From positions 1 to 54,660 of the forward strand of contig JAVKFY010000076.1 of the NCBI GenBank assembly GCA_040223615.1: a stretch of 54,660 nt of DNA. Reading direction: 5' to 3'. This document shows, one piece after another, positions 27,612 through 36,706 of the stretch. How positions within the stretch are numbered: position 1 is the stretch's first letter; each line of letters opens with the position of its first letter. The position numbers were made by a program, and so were the translations under genes. The notes below the pieces were generated by a model. The model saw nothing but the letters and a program-made list of their open reading frames with translations, ran no database searches and was not told where the DNA came from. This stretch comes from JAVKFY01 sp040223615. GTDB lineage: Bacteria; Pseudomonadota; Alphaproteobacteria; GCA-2731375.

Positions 27612-29048
27612 TCAGCCGCCAAGCCCGACCGGCCGCCCGACCGCGATCACCAGCAGCTTCGCCGGGTCGATCAGCCGCTTCGCCACCCGCTGCACGTCGT
27701 CCAGCGTCACCGAATCGATCAGGCCGGCGCGCCGGTCCATATAGTCGAGGCCCAGGTCGTTGCGCTGGATCGCCGTCAGCAGCCCGGCGATCCGCGCGCT
27801 CGACGTCAGGTTCAGCGGAAAGGACCCATTGAGGTAGGCCTTGGCGTTGGCCAGCTCGTCGGCGGTGACGCCGTCCTCGCGCAGCCGCGCCAGTTCGTCG
27901 CGGATCACCTGCACCGACTCGCCGGCGCGCGCGTTCTGCGTCGACACCCCGCCGACCCACAGGCCGGCATGGTCCATCGGATACAGGTAGCTGTAGACCG
28001 AGTAGGCCAGCCCGCGCTTCTCCCGCACCTCCTCGGTCAGCCGCGAGGTGAAGCCGCCCCCGCCCAGCACGTAGTTCATCACGTAGGCGGCGTACCAATC
28101 GGGGTCGTCACGCTGGATTCCCGGCAGCCCGAAGTTGATCACGGTCTGAGGCACCGGCCGCTCGATCACCGTTTCCATGCCGCCAGCGAAGGGGTCCGCC
28201 GCCGGCACCGGCCTCGGCTCGCCGGCGGGCAGCGCGCCGAAGGTGCTGTCCAGCAGCGGCGCCAGCGTCGCCGCGTCGATATCACCGACCACGGAGACGA
28301 TCATGTCGTCGCGAACCAGGTGCCGGGCCACGTGCGCCTTCAGGTCGGCGATCTCGATGGCCCGCACCGTCTCCACCGTGCCGTCGCTCGGCCGGCCATA
28401 GGGATGGCCCGGAAACATGGTCGCGTACCAGGCCAGATTGGCGATGGTGTCGGGGTCATCCTGGCTGCGCAGCAGGCCGGAGAGAATCTGGCCGCGGATG
28501 CGTTCCACCGGCTCGGCATCGAAACGCGGCGCGGTCAGCGCCAGGCGCAGCAGGTCGAAGGCGACGTCGCGGTTCTTCGACAGAGTGCGCAACGAACCGT
28601 CGAAATCGTCGCGCCCGGCATCGAAGCGAAGCTGGATCTGCAGGTCCTCCAGCCGGGTCTGGAAGGTGCGGCTGTCGAGCCCGCCGGCGCCTTCGTCGAG
28701 CAGGCCGGAGACCATGTTGGCGACGCCCTCGCGGCCGCCGGGGTCGTAGACGCTACCGCCGCGAAACGCGATGTCGACGGTGATCAGCGGGTTGGCGTGG
28801 TCCTCGATCAGCCATGCGGTGACCCCGCCTTGGCTGGTCACCACCTGGATGTCCGCCGCCCGTGCCGGCGCGACGCAGAGCGCGACGATCATCAAAATCG
28901 CGGCGGCGACCCACCTCCCCTGTCCTGTCCCCCCTGAAGGGCGGAGGGGAACGCCGTTGCGCCGTCTGTTCTCCCTCTCCGCCCCTTGGGGGGGAGAGGG
29001 TCGGGGTGAGGTGGGGGAAAGGCCGACGTGACCGGTGCATGCGTTCAT
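27612..29048 (-). CDS. M16-family peptidase-like subunit without catalytic motif
   Basis: 478 residues from ATG 29048, which has a GGAGG site 10 bases before it and lies 4 bases after the upstream M16 gene. It keeps the two M16 domains but lacks HxxEH: the equivalent region reads REGVANMVSGLLDEG. Non-catalytic M16 subunits pair with an active one, as in mitochondrial processing peptidase. The signal peptide (VAAAILMIVALCVAPARA) is pushed to residues 47-64 by a 106-bp repeat in the coding N-terminus (see 28910). An alternative start is ATG 28892. Confidence 0.85.
   Translation of the reverse strand: MNACTGHVGLSPTSPRPSPPQGAERENRRRNGVPLRPSGGTGQGRWVAAAILMIVALCVAPARAADIQVVTSQGGVTAWLIEDHANPLITVDIAFRGGSVYDPGGREGVANMVSGLLDEGAGGLDSRTFQTRLEDLQIQLRFDAGRDDFDGSLRTLSKNRDVAFDLLRLALTAPRFDAEPVERIRGQILSGLLRSQDDPDTIANLAWYATMFPGHPYGRPSDGTVETVRAIEIADLKAHVARHLVRDDMIVSVVGDIDAATLAPLLDSTFGALPAGEPRPVPAADPFAGGMETVIERPVPQTVINFGLPGIQRDDPDWYAAYVMNYVLGGGGFTSRLTEEVREKRGLAYSVYSYLYPMDHAGLWVGGVSTQNARAGESVQVIRDELARLREDGVTADELANAKAYLNGSFPLNLTSSARIAGLLTAIQRNDLGLDYMDRRAGLIDSVTLDDVQRVAKRLIDPAKLLVIAVGRPVGLGG
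28910..29015. repeat. Dispersed palindromic repeat inside the M16 gene start
   Basis: About 106 bp with inverted ends CCCACCTC (28910-28917) and GAGGTGGG (29008-29015), and an inner palindrome of the widespread type CCTCTCCGCCCCTTGG..GGGGAGAGGG. Reading through it in the gene frame gives a basic Pro/Ser/Arg-rich insert ahead of the hydrophobic signal core. Confidence 0.75.
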
Positions 29049-29052
29049 CGCC

Positions 29053-30396
29053 CTAGCCCTCCTGTTCCGGCAGCAGCTCGGCAGTCACCGAACGGCGTTC
29101 GTCCAGTACCGCCTTGGCCGCCGCCAGCACGTCGGCGGCGGTGACCGCCGCCACTTCGTCCGGCCAGTCCTCGATATCCGCGATCGTCAGGCCGCCGGTC
29201 AGCGCGTTGCCGATGATCCGCGGCGCCTGGTTCAGGTCGTCGCGGGCATAGACCGCCGCCGCCATCAGCCCGTCCTTGGCCCGGGTCAGTTCGGTCTCGG
29301 TGACGCCGCTCGCCAGCAGGTTGACCAGCACCAGGTCGACCGCCTCCTCGACCGCGGCCAGCCCGCCGCCCGGCACCGGCGCGGCGTAGATGGTGAAGGT
29401 CGACAGGTCCAGCGCCACCGCGTCGTAGTAGCTGCCGGCCGCCGACGCGACCCGCTCCTCGACCACCAGCTTCTGGTACAGCCGGCTCACCGAGCCGCCG
29501 CCGAGGATTTCCGACAGCACCTGCAGCGGCACCGCGTGCCGGGTCTCGCCGGACGCCCGGCTCGGCGCCAGGTAGCTGCGCCGCCAGCTCGGCTCGCGCA
29601 CCTGGCTGTCGTGGTAGGTGACCCGCCGGGCGGCGATCTGCGGCGGCTCCTGTGGCCGTTTGCGCGGCTTCAGGTCAGGATTTCGTTCGTGCACGCCGTA
29701 GTAGGTCTCGGCCAGCCCGCGTACCTCCTCCGGCGTGACGTCGCCGACCACCACCAGGATGGCGTTGTTCGGCGCGTAGAACCGTTTGTAGAAGGCCAGC
29801 GCGTCCTCGCGGCTGAGCTCGGCGATCTCGTGCGCCCAGCCGATCACCGGGATGCGATAGGGGTGCGCCAGATACTGCGTCGCCAGCACCATCTCGCCGA
29901 GCTTGGCGCCGGGGCTGTTGTCGGTGCGCTGGCGCCGCTCCTCCAGGATCACGTCGCGTTCGGTCAGCACGTCCGGCTCGGCCAGCCGCAGGTTGGTCAT
30001 GCGGTCGGCCTCCATGCGCATCACCAGCTCCAGGTTGTCGCGGGCAATGGTCTGGATGTAGCCGGTGTAGTCGTAGCTGGTGAAGGCGTTGTCGCGGCCG
30101 CCGTTGCGGGCGACGATCCTGGAGAACTCGCCCGCCGCGATGTCCTCCGTGCCCTTGAACATCAGGTGTTCCAGGAAGTGCGCGATGCCGGACTTGCCGG
30201 GCGGCTCGTCGGCGGCGCCGATGCGGTACCAGACGGTGTGGATGACGACGGGGGCGCGATGGTTTTCCACCACCACCACCTGCATCCCATTGTCGAGTTC
30301 GAAGGCCGTTGGCTCGAACACCGCCGCGCCGGCCGGCGCCGCCAGCCCGACAAGGATCGACAACGCCGGCAGCAACGAACAGCGAATTCCTGGCAA
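29053..30396 (-). CDS. M16-family zinc peptidase (pitrilysin/PqqL-like), catalytic subunit
   Basis: 447 residues. A signal peptide (LLPALSILVGLAAPAGAA) precedes the M16 core. The inverted zinc motif HxxEH is present as AHFLEHLMFKGT (about 75-79), with the third zinc Glu in the following ERRQRTDN region. It is the active partner of the downstream non-catalytic subunit. Periplasmic pairs of this kind are common in alphaproteobacteria; substrates are unknown, with peptide breakdown or signal-peptide cleanup suggested. Confidence 0.9.
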   Translation of the reverse strand: MPGIRCSLLPALSILVGLAAPAGAAVFEPTAFELDNGMQVVVVENHRAPVVIHTVWYRIGAADEPPGKSGIAHFLEHLMFKGTEDIAAGEFSRIVARNGGRDNAFTSYDYTGYIQTIARDNLELVMRMEADRMTNLRLAEPDVLTERDVILEERRQRTDNSPGAKLGEMVLATQYLAHPYRIPVIGWAHEIAELSREDALAFYKRFYAPNNAILVVVGDVTPEEVRGLAETYYGVHERNPDLKPRKRPQEPPQIAARRVTYHDSQVREPSWRRSYLAPSRASGETRHAVPLQVLSEILGGGSVSRLYQKLVVEERVASAAGSYYDAVALDLSTFTIYAAPVPGGGLAAVEEAVDLVLVNLLASGVTETELTRAKDGLMAAAVYARDDLNQAPRIIGNALTGGLTIADIEDWPDEVAAVTAADVLAAAKAVLDERRSVTAELLPEQEG

Positions 30397-30488
30397 GGCA
30401 CGACCTCCTGCGCCGTGATGGCGACCCGAGAACTATTTGGACCTGACGGCGGGCCAGGCAATGCCCGCTGGCGCAGGCGTGATCAGAA

Positions 30489-31046
30489 TCAGAAGATGCC
30501 TTCCAGGATGCCGCGCTTGCGCCGCTCGATCACCGGCGTCTCGCCCTTAGTCACCGGCTCGCCGGTGGCGGCATTGCCCCGCAGGCGCTGGGCTTCCTTG
30601 GTCGGATCCACGACCGTGCCGGACGGCAGCCGTGGCTGCCAGAAGATCAGCCGGTCGACGAAGCTGTTGTCCCTGGCGGCCAGCGCCGAGGTTTCGCTTT
30701 CGATCACCTGACGGATCGAATCGTCGGTGCCGAGCGCGCCGGCCTGCTTCAACATCGCCACCTCGCCGCCGGTACGGTCGCCGGCATCGACGGGGACGGC
30801 CCGCCCGTCGCGGTTCAACAACGCGGCACGCGCCGTCTCGGTCGGTTTCAGGTCCTGGTTGCGCCGGGTGCCGGGCACCGGCGGGCGCAAGGTGAAGTTG
30901 GGCGGCATCACCAGCGGCGCCTTGCGCACCACGGTGAACTCGTCCGGTGAGGACTTCGCCAGACCAAGCTCCTCTTTCACCCCAGAGCAGGCCGCCAGCC
31001 CCATCGCCAGCAGCGCGACCATGCCAATTCCAAGCCGTCCAAGCAT
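30489..31046 (-). CDS. DUF3035 lipoprotein (BamF-like)
   Basis: 185 residues from ATG 31046. A lipobox, LAAC at about residues 17-20, follows a hydrophobic stretch, so it is lipidated in the outer membrane or periplasm. The rest is hydrophilic with PPNFTLRPPVPGTR, typical of DUF3035. In some alphaproteobacteria such proteins are called BamF because of association with the beta-barrel assembly complex. It is 5 bases after lspA on the same strand, the signal peptidase that would process it. Confidence 0.85.
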   Translation of the reverse strand: MLGRLGIGMVALLAMGLAACSGVKEELGLAKSSPDEFTVVRKAPLVMPPNFTLRPPVPGTRRNQDLKPTETARAALLNRDGRAVPVDAGDRTGGEVAMLKQAGALGTDDSIRQVIESETSALAARDNSFVDRLIFWQPRLPSGTVVDPTKEAQRLRGNAATGEPVTKGETPVIERRKRGILEGIF

Positions 31047-31051
31047 CTTCC

Positions 31052-31564
31052 CTATCCTCGCCGGCGCCCACTCTCGGCGGCGCCGATCTCGTTGTCGTCG
31101 CCGCGAGAGCGGCGGCCGAACAGTGCGTCCAGCATCAGGAACGCGACCCCGACGACGATCGCGCTGTCGGCGACGTTGAACGCCGGCCAATGATAGCCGA
31201 AGCCATGCACGTCGAAGAAGTCGGCCACCGCGCCGTACCACGCCCGGTCGATGATGTTCCCGGCGGCACCGCCGATGATCAGGCCGAGGGCCAGCACCAG
31301 CCAACGCTCCTTCGCGCGCACCATCCAGACCACCAGCGCCAGCACGATGGCGCTGGTGACCGCGATCAGCAGCCAGCGGCCCGCGCCCTCGCTGGGCAAC
31401 AGGCCGAAGCTGATGCCGCGATTCCACACCATCACCAGGTTGAAGAAGCCGGTGACCTCGATGAAGCCGCCGGCCTCGCGCACCATGTCGATCAGCCAGA
31501 GCTTGCTGACGCGGTCGAGCGCCAGCACGGCCAGCGCCACGGCGAAGCCCCGGCGCCAGGCCAT
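31052..31564 (-). CDS. lspA: Lipoprotein signal peptidase (signal peptidase II)
   Basis: 170 residues, normal size. Four membrane segments and the two catalytic aspartates are visible: GAAGNIIDRAWYG and FNVADSAIVVG. It cleaves the signal from prolipoproteins after lipid attachment. It follows ileS by 2 bases, the classical ileS-lspA arrangement, and precedes a lipoprotein gene that it would serve. Confidence 0.95.
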   Translation of the reverse strand: MAWRRGFAVALAVLALDRVSKLWLIDMVREAGGFIEVTGFFNLVMVWNRGISFGLLPSEGAGRWLLIAVTSAIVLALVVWMVRAKERWLVLALGLIIGGAAGNIIDRAWYGAVADFFDVHGFGYHWPAFNVADSAIVVGVAFLMLDALFGRRSRGDDNEIGAAESGRRRG

Positions 31565-31566
31565 TT

Positions 31567-34389
31567 CTAGGCCGCCTCGGCCGAATCGTGCTCGGCGACC
31601 GCGGTCACGCAGCGCTGGCACAGGTCGGGGTGGCTGGCGTCCTGGCCGACTTCGTCGGTGACCTGCCAGCAGCGTTCGCAGCGCGCGCCGTCCGCCAGGC
31701 CCGGCACGACCGAGACCCCCGCGGTGCCCTCGACACGGAACGCCTCGGCCGGTCCCTCGCCCTCGACCAGGTTCGCGCCCGAGGTGATGCCGATCTCGGC
31801 CAGGTCGACATCGGCCATCGCGGCGATGTGCTCGGCACTGGCGTAGACCGTCGGCCAGGCCTGCAGGCTGGCGCCGATGCGTTTCTCGCGCCGCTCGATC
31901 TCCAGCGCGCCGGTGACCACGCGGCGCAGCACCCGGACTTTGTCCCAGCGCGCGCCCAGCGCGTCGTCGCGCCAGTCGGCCGGCACCTCGGGGAAGACGC
32001 GCAGGTGCACGCTCTCCTGTTCGCCGGGGAACCGATGGCGCCAGGCCTCCTCCGCCGTGAAGCACAGGATCGGCGCCAGCCACGCGGTCAGGCACCTGTG
32101 CAGTTGGTCCAGCACCGTCACCGCCGCGCGACGGCGCGGGCTGGAGCGCGCGTCGCAATAGAGCGCGTCCTTGCGGATGTCGAAATAGAACGCTGACAGG
32201 TCGACGGTGCAGAAGTTGTAGACCTCCACGAACATGCGGTGGAAATCAAAGTCATCGACCGACTTGCGCACCAGCGCGTCGAGCTCGGCCAGCCGGTGCA
32301 GCACCCAGCGCTCCAGCTCCGGCATCTCCGCCGCCGGCACCACGTCGGCCGCATCGAAGGTCGCCAGGTTGCCGAGCAGGAAGCGCAGCGTGTTGCGCAG
32401 CCGGCGATAGCCGTCGACCTGGGCCTGGATGATATCCATCGAGATCCGCAGGTCGGCGGAATAGTCGGAGCTGACCACCCACTGGCGCAGGATGTCGGCG
32501 CCGAACTTGTCGCACACGTCCTGCGGCGCGATCGTGTTGCCGAGCGACTTGGACATCTTGCGGCCCTGGCCGTCGAGCACGAAACCGTGCGTCAGCACCG
32601 CCTCGTAGGGCGCCCGGCCGCGCGTGCCGCAGGCTTCCAGCAGCGAGGAGTGGAACCAGCCGCGGTGCTGGTCGGAGCCTTCCAAGTACAGCGAGGCCGG
32701 CCACATCAGCTCCGGCCGCTGCTCCAACACGAAGGCATGGGTGGAGCCGCTGTCGAACCAGACGTCGAGGATGTCGTCGACCTTCTCGTAGTTCGCCGGA
32801 TCGTAGCCGTCGCCCAGGAAGCGCGCCGGGTCGCTGTTGAACCAGGCGTCCGCGCCATCCGCCGCCACCGCGTCGACGATCCGTTGGTTGACCGCATCGT
32901 CGCGCAGCGGCTCGCCGGTCTGCTTGTCGACGAACAGCGTGATCGGTACGCCCCAGGCGCGCTGCCGCGAGACCACCCAGTCCGGCCGGTCCTCGACCAT
33001 CGAGTAGATCCGGTTGCGGCCCTGCGACGGCACCCAGCGGCAGTTGTCGATCGCCGTCAGCGCCTTGTCGCGCAGATCGTTGGTGGTCATCGAGATGAAC
33101 CACTGTGGCGTGTTGCGGAAGATCAGCGGCGCCTTGGAGCGCCACGAGCACGGATAGCTATGCGTCAGCTTGCCATGCGCCAGCAGCGCGCCGGCCTCGG
33201 TCAGCTTCTCCAGCACCGGCCCGTCGGCCTTGAACACATGCACGCCAGCGAACAGCGGCACATGCTCGAAATAGGTGCCGTCCGGCCCCACCGTCTGCGG
33301 CACTTCCAGGCCGAACTCGACGCCGACCTCGTAGTCCTCCGCGCCGTGGCCGGGCGCGGTATGCACGAAGCCGGTGCCCTGCTCCTTGGTCACGTGATCG
33401 CCGGGGAACAGCGGCACGTCGAAATCGTAGCCCCGGCCGCGCCAGGGATGCGCGCACACGGTCTTCCGCAGCGCGTCGGTGCCGACCGTACCGAGTTCCT
33501 TGTGGCCGGTGATCCCGGCCTGCCGGCACACGTCCTCCAGCAGCTCCTGCACCACGACAAGCTTCTCGCCGACCTTGGCCAGGCTGTCCGCCGCCACTTC
33601 GGTGATCTCGACCAGGCGATAGTCCATGTCCGGGCCATAGCAGATCGCGCGGTTGCCCGGCAGGGTCCACGGCGTGGTGGTCCAGATCACCACCGAGGCG
33701 CCGTCGAGTGCCGGATCGCCGGCCGTCACGACGGGGAAGCGCACGTGCACCGTGGTCGAGGTCTTGTCGTGATACTCGACCTCGGCTTCCGCCAGTGCGG
33801 TGCCCTCGACCACCGACCACATCACCGGCTTCGAGCCGCGATACAGCCCGCCGTTCATCAGGAACTTCAGGCACTCGGCGACGATCTGCGCCTCCGCCGC
33901 GTAGGCCATGGTGGTGTACGGATTGTCCCAGTCGCCGACCACGCCCAGGCGCTTGAACTCGCCGCGCTGCACGTCGATCCAGTGCTGCGCGAACTCGCGG
34001 CACTCCTTGCGGAACTCGTCGATCGGGATGTCGTCCTTATTGCGCCCGGCCTTGCGGTAGCGCTCCTCGACCTGCCACTCGATTGGCAGGCCGTGACAGT
34101 CCCAGCCCGGCACGTAGTTGGCGTCGCGGTCCATCATCTGCTGCGAGCGGCTGACAAGGTCCTTCAGGATCTTGTTCATCGCCGTGCCGATGTGGATGTG
34201 GCCGTTGGCGTAGGGCGGCCCGTCGTGCAGGACGAACTTCTCCTTGCCCTTGGCCTGCTGGCGCTGGCGGCCAAACAGGTCGAGCCCGGCCCAGAAGTCG
34301 AGAAGGGTTGGTTCCAGCTTCGGCAGGCCGGCCTTCATCGGGAAGTCGGTGCGCGGCAGGAACAACGTGCTCTTGTAGTCGGCGGTCAT
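31567..34389 (-). CDS. ileS: Isoleucyl-tRNA synthetase
   Basis: 940 residues, normal for a bacterial IleRS. HIGH motif: GPPYANGHIHIGTAMNK (about 57-73). KMSKS motif: GRKMSKSLGN (about 600). The CP1 editing domain lies between. The C-terminal zinc ribbon has CERCW and CQRC. It charges tRNA-Ile and proofreads valine. A strong promoter-like pair lies 190 bases upstream with a long leader (see 34511 and 34580). Confidence 0.97.
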   Translation of the reverse strand: MTADYKSTLFLPRTDFPMKAGLPKLEPTLLDFWAGLDLFGRQRQQAKGKEKFVLHDGPPYANGHIHIGTAMNKILKDLVSRSQQMMDRDANYVPGWDCHGLPIEWQVEERYRKAGRNKDDIPIDEFRKECREFAQHWIDVQRGEFKRLGVVGDWDNPYTTMAYAAEAQIVAECLKFLMNGGLYRGSKPVMWSVVEGTALAEAEVEYHDKTSTTVHVRFPVVTAGDPALDGASVVIWTTTPWTLPGNRAICYGPDMDYRLVEITEVAADSLAKVGEKLVVVQELLEDVCRQAGITGHKELGTVGTDALRKTVCAHPWRGRGYDFDVPLFPGDHVTKEQGTGFVHTAPGHGAEDYEVGVEFGLEVPQTVGPDGTYFEHVPLFAGVHVFKADGPVLEKLTEAGALLAHGKLTHSYPCSWRSKAPLIFRNTPQWFISMTTNDLRDKALTAIDNCRWVPSQGRNRIYSMVEDRPDWVVSRQRAWGVPITLFVDKQTGEPLRDDAVNQRIVDAVAADGADAWFNSDPARFLGDGYDPANYEKVDDILDVWFDSGSTHAFVLEQRPELMWPASLYLEGSDQHRGWFHSSLLEACGTRGRAPYEAVLTHGFVLDGQGRKMSKSLGNTIAPQDVCDKFGADILRQWVVSSDYSADLRISMDIIQAQVDGYRRLRNTLRFLLGNLATFDAADVVPAAEMPELERWVLHRLAELDALVRKSVDDFDFHRMFVEVYNFCTVDLSAFYFDIRKDALYCDARSSPRRRAAVTVLDQLHRCLTAWLAPILCFTAEEAWRHRFPGEQESVHLRVFPEVPADWRDDALGARWDKVRVLRRVVTGALEIERREKRIGASLQAWPTVYASAEHIAAMADVDLAEIGITSGANLVEGEGPAEAFRVEGTAGVSVVPGLADGARCERCWQVTDEVGQDASHPDLCQRCVTAVAEHDSAEAA

Positions 34390-34510
34390 CGGTCAGGAAC
34401 CCGATTCTATCGTCGCCCGGCGGCCAAAAACCGTGCCTGGGCGGTAACTTAACCTGGAATATGCGACGCGGCTGACGGTGCAGCCCAGAGACGCGCGATA
34501 GACCCGACCC

Positions 34511-34573
34511 TCAAGCGAGGGCCGGGCCGGTAATGTACGGCCCCGTCGGGCGCAGGCGGTGCTGCTGCGACAT
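34511..34573 (-). other. Possible 20-codon leader reading frame ahead of ileS
   Basis: On the minus strand an ATG at 34573 opens a frame of 20 codons (MSQQHRLRPTGPYITGPALA), and its stop lies in the stem CCCTC-GCTT-GAGGG. The ATG is 7 bases past a good -10, so its mRNA would be nearly leaderless. There are no extra Ile codons beyond one, so it is not a classical attenuator. This may be chance. Confidence 0.25.
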
Positions 34574-34579
34574 GCCGGC

Positions 34580-34608
34580 CTTATAGCCAGCGGCGGGGAG
34601 CAAGTCCA
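34580..34608 (-). promoter_or_regulatory. Promoter for ileS (minus strand)
   Basis: Read on the minus strand: -35 TGGACT (34603-34608), a 17-base spacer, -10 TATAAG (34580-34585). Start near 34573 gives a leader of about 185 bases before ileS. The rest of 34390-34677 shows hairpins but no other gene. Confidence 0.5.
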
Positions 34609-34639
34609 CAGGCGGGTTCGACGCCTACCGAGCCTCTAA

Positions 34640-34668
34640 TTGACAGCAATCGCATTCAACCACAGGCT
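34640..34668 (+). promoter_or_regulatory. Possible promoter for the PP-loop gene
   Basis: A perfect -35, TTGACA at 34640-34645, has at 17 bases only a weak -10 (CAGGCT). Transcription would begin a few bases before the ATG at 34678, so the message would be nearly leaderless. Confidence 0.25.
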
Positions 34669-34677
34669 GTCCTGGCA

Positions 34678-35883
34678 ATGAAAATCAGGCGCGCGCGCAA
34701 GTGTGTCGATGACGACCACGCCATTGTGACGGCCGAGGTCCAGGCCGACGGCCACGCGCCGCTCGACATCCGCATCGCCGCACCGCGCCATTACGCCGAC
34801 TGGGTGACGCCCACCGCAAATGCCTTTCTGCTCGCCGCCGCCGTGGCCGCCGGAAAGTACGGCGACCGGACGATCGAGCTCGACGCCCCGGTGTGCCCGC
34901 AGCTCCGCGACGGCATCAACGTCGCGCTTCGCCTGATGCGGCACGAATGGCCCGAGCCCGACCTGGCGGTGCCGGAGGTCGAGGCACCGCTGGCGCCGGG
35001 CCGGCGGCAGCCGGGGACGGCCTGCTTCCTGTCCGGCGGCGTCGACTCGATGGCGGCGTTGCGCCACAACGTGACGACCTATCCGGCCGACCACCCGCAC
35101 CGGATCAGAACCGCGTTTTTCGTCTACGGCCTCGATATCGGCGACCCGAACAAGGCGCCGCGTACCGACCTGTTCGACGACTACCTGTCGCGCCTGCGCG
35201 AGGTCGCGGCCGACGTCGGTGTCGAAATGGTGCCGGTCTGGACCAACATCCGCGACATCATGCCGGACTGGCGGGTCTACGAACGCCTGCAGTTCGCGTC
35301 GCTGCTGGCCGCGATCGGGCACGTATTCTCGGCCAAGATCGGCCGTCTCGCCATCGCGCTGGACAACACCACGGAGTATGTCTTCCCGCACGGCTCGCAA
35401 CCGCGCCTGAACGCCTGCTACAGCAGCAGCGAGATCGAGATCGTCAACGCGATGGAGCGATACTCGCGCCTGGACAAGGTGCGCCTGATCGCCGACTGGG
35501 ACGTCGCGTTGCGGCATCTGCGGGTCTGCTGGATGATGCAGGACATCGGCGCCGGGGCGATCAATTGCGGCACCTGCTCGAAATGTGTCCGCACGCTGGC
35601 CGAGCTGCTGGTCGCCGGTGCGATCGATCGCGCCACGGCCTTTCCGGTGCGCGACCTGCGGCCGGAATCGTTCGCCTCCACGGAGGTGAGGCTTCCGATA
35701 CACCTGGAATACTATCCCGAACTGGTGGAACCGCTGCGCCAGGCCGGACGGCCCGATCTCGCGGCGGCGCTGCAGGCGCGTATCGACGCCTCGCCCCTCA
35801 CCCCGAAGCCGCTCTGGTACCGCGCCGCGCGTTCCGCCCGCTGGCGCGCCCGCCGCGCCGTGCGCCGATTGAGCCGTCACTGA
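34678..35883 (+). CDS. PP-loop (N-type ATP pyrophosphatase) protein with a QueC-like cysteine cluster
   Basis: 401 residues. The PP-loop is SGGVDS at 119-124. Later, Cys284 and C297-x2-C300-x2-C303 (INCGTCSKCVRTL) form a four-cysteine site like the zinc site of QueC. So the protein likely activates a substrate with ATP (adenylation, PPi release). It is not QueC itself: it is almost twice as long and lacks que neighbours. The Arg-rich C-terminus (RSARWRARRAVRR) could touch nucleic acid or membrane. The gene stands alone with no strong ribosome-binding site, so the start is not certain. Confidence 0.65.
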   Translation: MKIRRARKCVDDDHAIVTAEVQADGHAPLDIRIAAPRHYADWVTPTANAFLLAAAVAAGKYGDRTIELDAPVCPQLRDGINVALRLMRHEWPEPDLAVPEVEAPLAPGRRQPGTACFLSGGVDSMAALRHNVTTYPADHPHRIRTAFFVYGLDIGDPNKAPRTDLFDDYLSRLREVAADVGVEMVPVWTNIRDIMPDWRVYERLQFASLLAAIGHVFSAKIGRLAIALDNTTEYVFPHGSQPRLNACYSSSEIEIVNAMERYSRLDKVRLIADWDVALRHLRVCWMMQDIGAGAINCGTCSKCVRTLAELLVAGAIDRATAFPVRDLRPESFASTEVRLPIHLEYYPELVEPLRQAGRPDLAAALQARIDASPLTPKPLWYRAARSARWRARRAVRRLSRH

Positions 35884-36001
35884 GCCGCTCGGTTCCGCCG
35901 GGCGGCGGCCTGGCGGTCCGAATTTTTCACCTCGCGGAATTGATTGCGGGACCGGGCGGTCCCAAATAGCCTGCGATCAAGGTTAATATGGGGAACTACA
36001 C

Positions 36002-36706
36002 ATGTCCGATCTTTCCGCCTTCCCGATCACCAAGCGCTGGCCGGCCCAGCATCCCGACCGGCTCCAGCTCTACTCGCACCCCACCCCGAACGGCATCAAG
36101 GTCTCCGCCGCGCTGGAGGAGCTCGGCCTGCCCTACGAGGCGCACACCGTGTCTTTCGGCACCAACGACCAGCTCACGCCGGAGTTCATGTCGCTGAACC
36201 CGAACAACAAGATCCCCGCGATCATCGATCCTGACGGCCCGGGCGGAAAGCCGATGGGCCTGTGGGAATCCGGCGCGATCCTGGTCTACCTGGCGGACAA
36301 GACCGGCAAGCTCATGCCCACCGACGGCGCGGCGCGCTACGAGTGCCTGCAGTGGCTGATGTTCCAGATGGGCGGCGTCGGGCCGATGTTCGGGCAGTTC
36401 GGCCACTTCTTCAAATTCGCCGCCGACAAGATCACCGACAACTACCCGACCGAGCGCTACCTGAACGAGAGCAAGCGCCTGCTCGGCGTGCTGGAACAGC
36501 GCCTCGACGGCCGCGACTTCATCATGGGCGACGACTACACCGTCGCCGACATCGCCACCTGGCCGTGGCTGCGCACCATGAGCGGCTTCTATGACGCGGC
36601 GGCAGAGATCGAGATCGCCAGCCGCCCGAACGCGCAAGCCTGGCTTGAGCGCTGCCTGGCCCGACCGGCCAGCGACAAGAGCCTGAACATCCCGCCGCGG
36701 CCGTAG
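36002..36706 (+). CDS. Glutathione S-transferase, Ure2p/YghU-like
   Basis: 234 residues. The N-terminal thioredoxin fold has LYSHPTPNGIKVSAALEE and SLNPNNKIPAI (cis-Pro), with Glu-Ser in LWESGAILVYLADK for glutathione binding. The Thr/Asn-containing active region (PTPNGIK) is that of the Nu/Ure2-like class, which uses glutathione or its disulfide in peroxidase and reductase reactions. GGGGAA ahead of the ATG is the ribosome-binding site. A 6-bp palindrome GGGACC/GGTCCC (about 35948-35963) upstream may be an operator or a hairpin. Confidence 0.85.
   Translation: MSDLSAFPITKRWPAQHPDRLQLYSHPTPNGIKVSAALEELGLPYEAHTVSFGTNDQLTPEFMSLNPNNKIPAIIDPDGPGGKPMGLWESGAILVYLADKTGKLMPTDGAARYECLQWLMFQMGGVGPMFGQFGHFFKFAADKITDNYPTERYLNESKRLLGVLEQRLDGRDFIMGDDYTVADIATWPWLRTMSGFYDAAAEIEIASRPNAQAWLERCLARPASDKSLNIPPRP

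Noticed and set aside
35940..35990. Sigma-70 promoter before the GST gene
   Set aside because: TTGATT is a fair -35 but the bases at the proper distance do not resemble a -10; only the small palindrome is noted.
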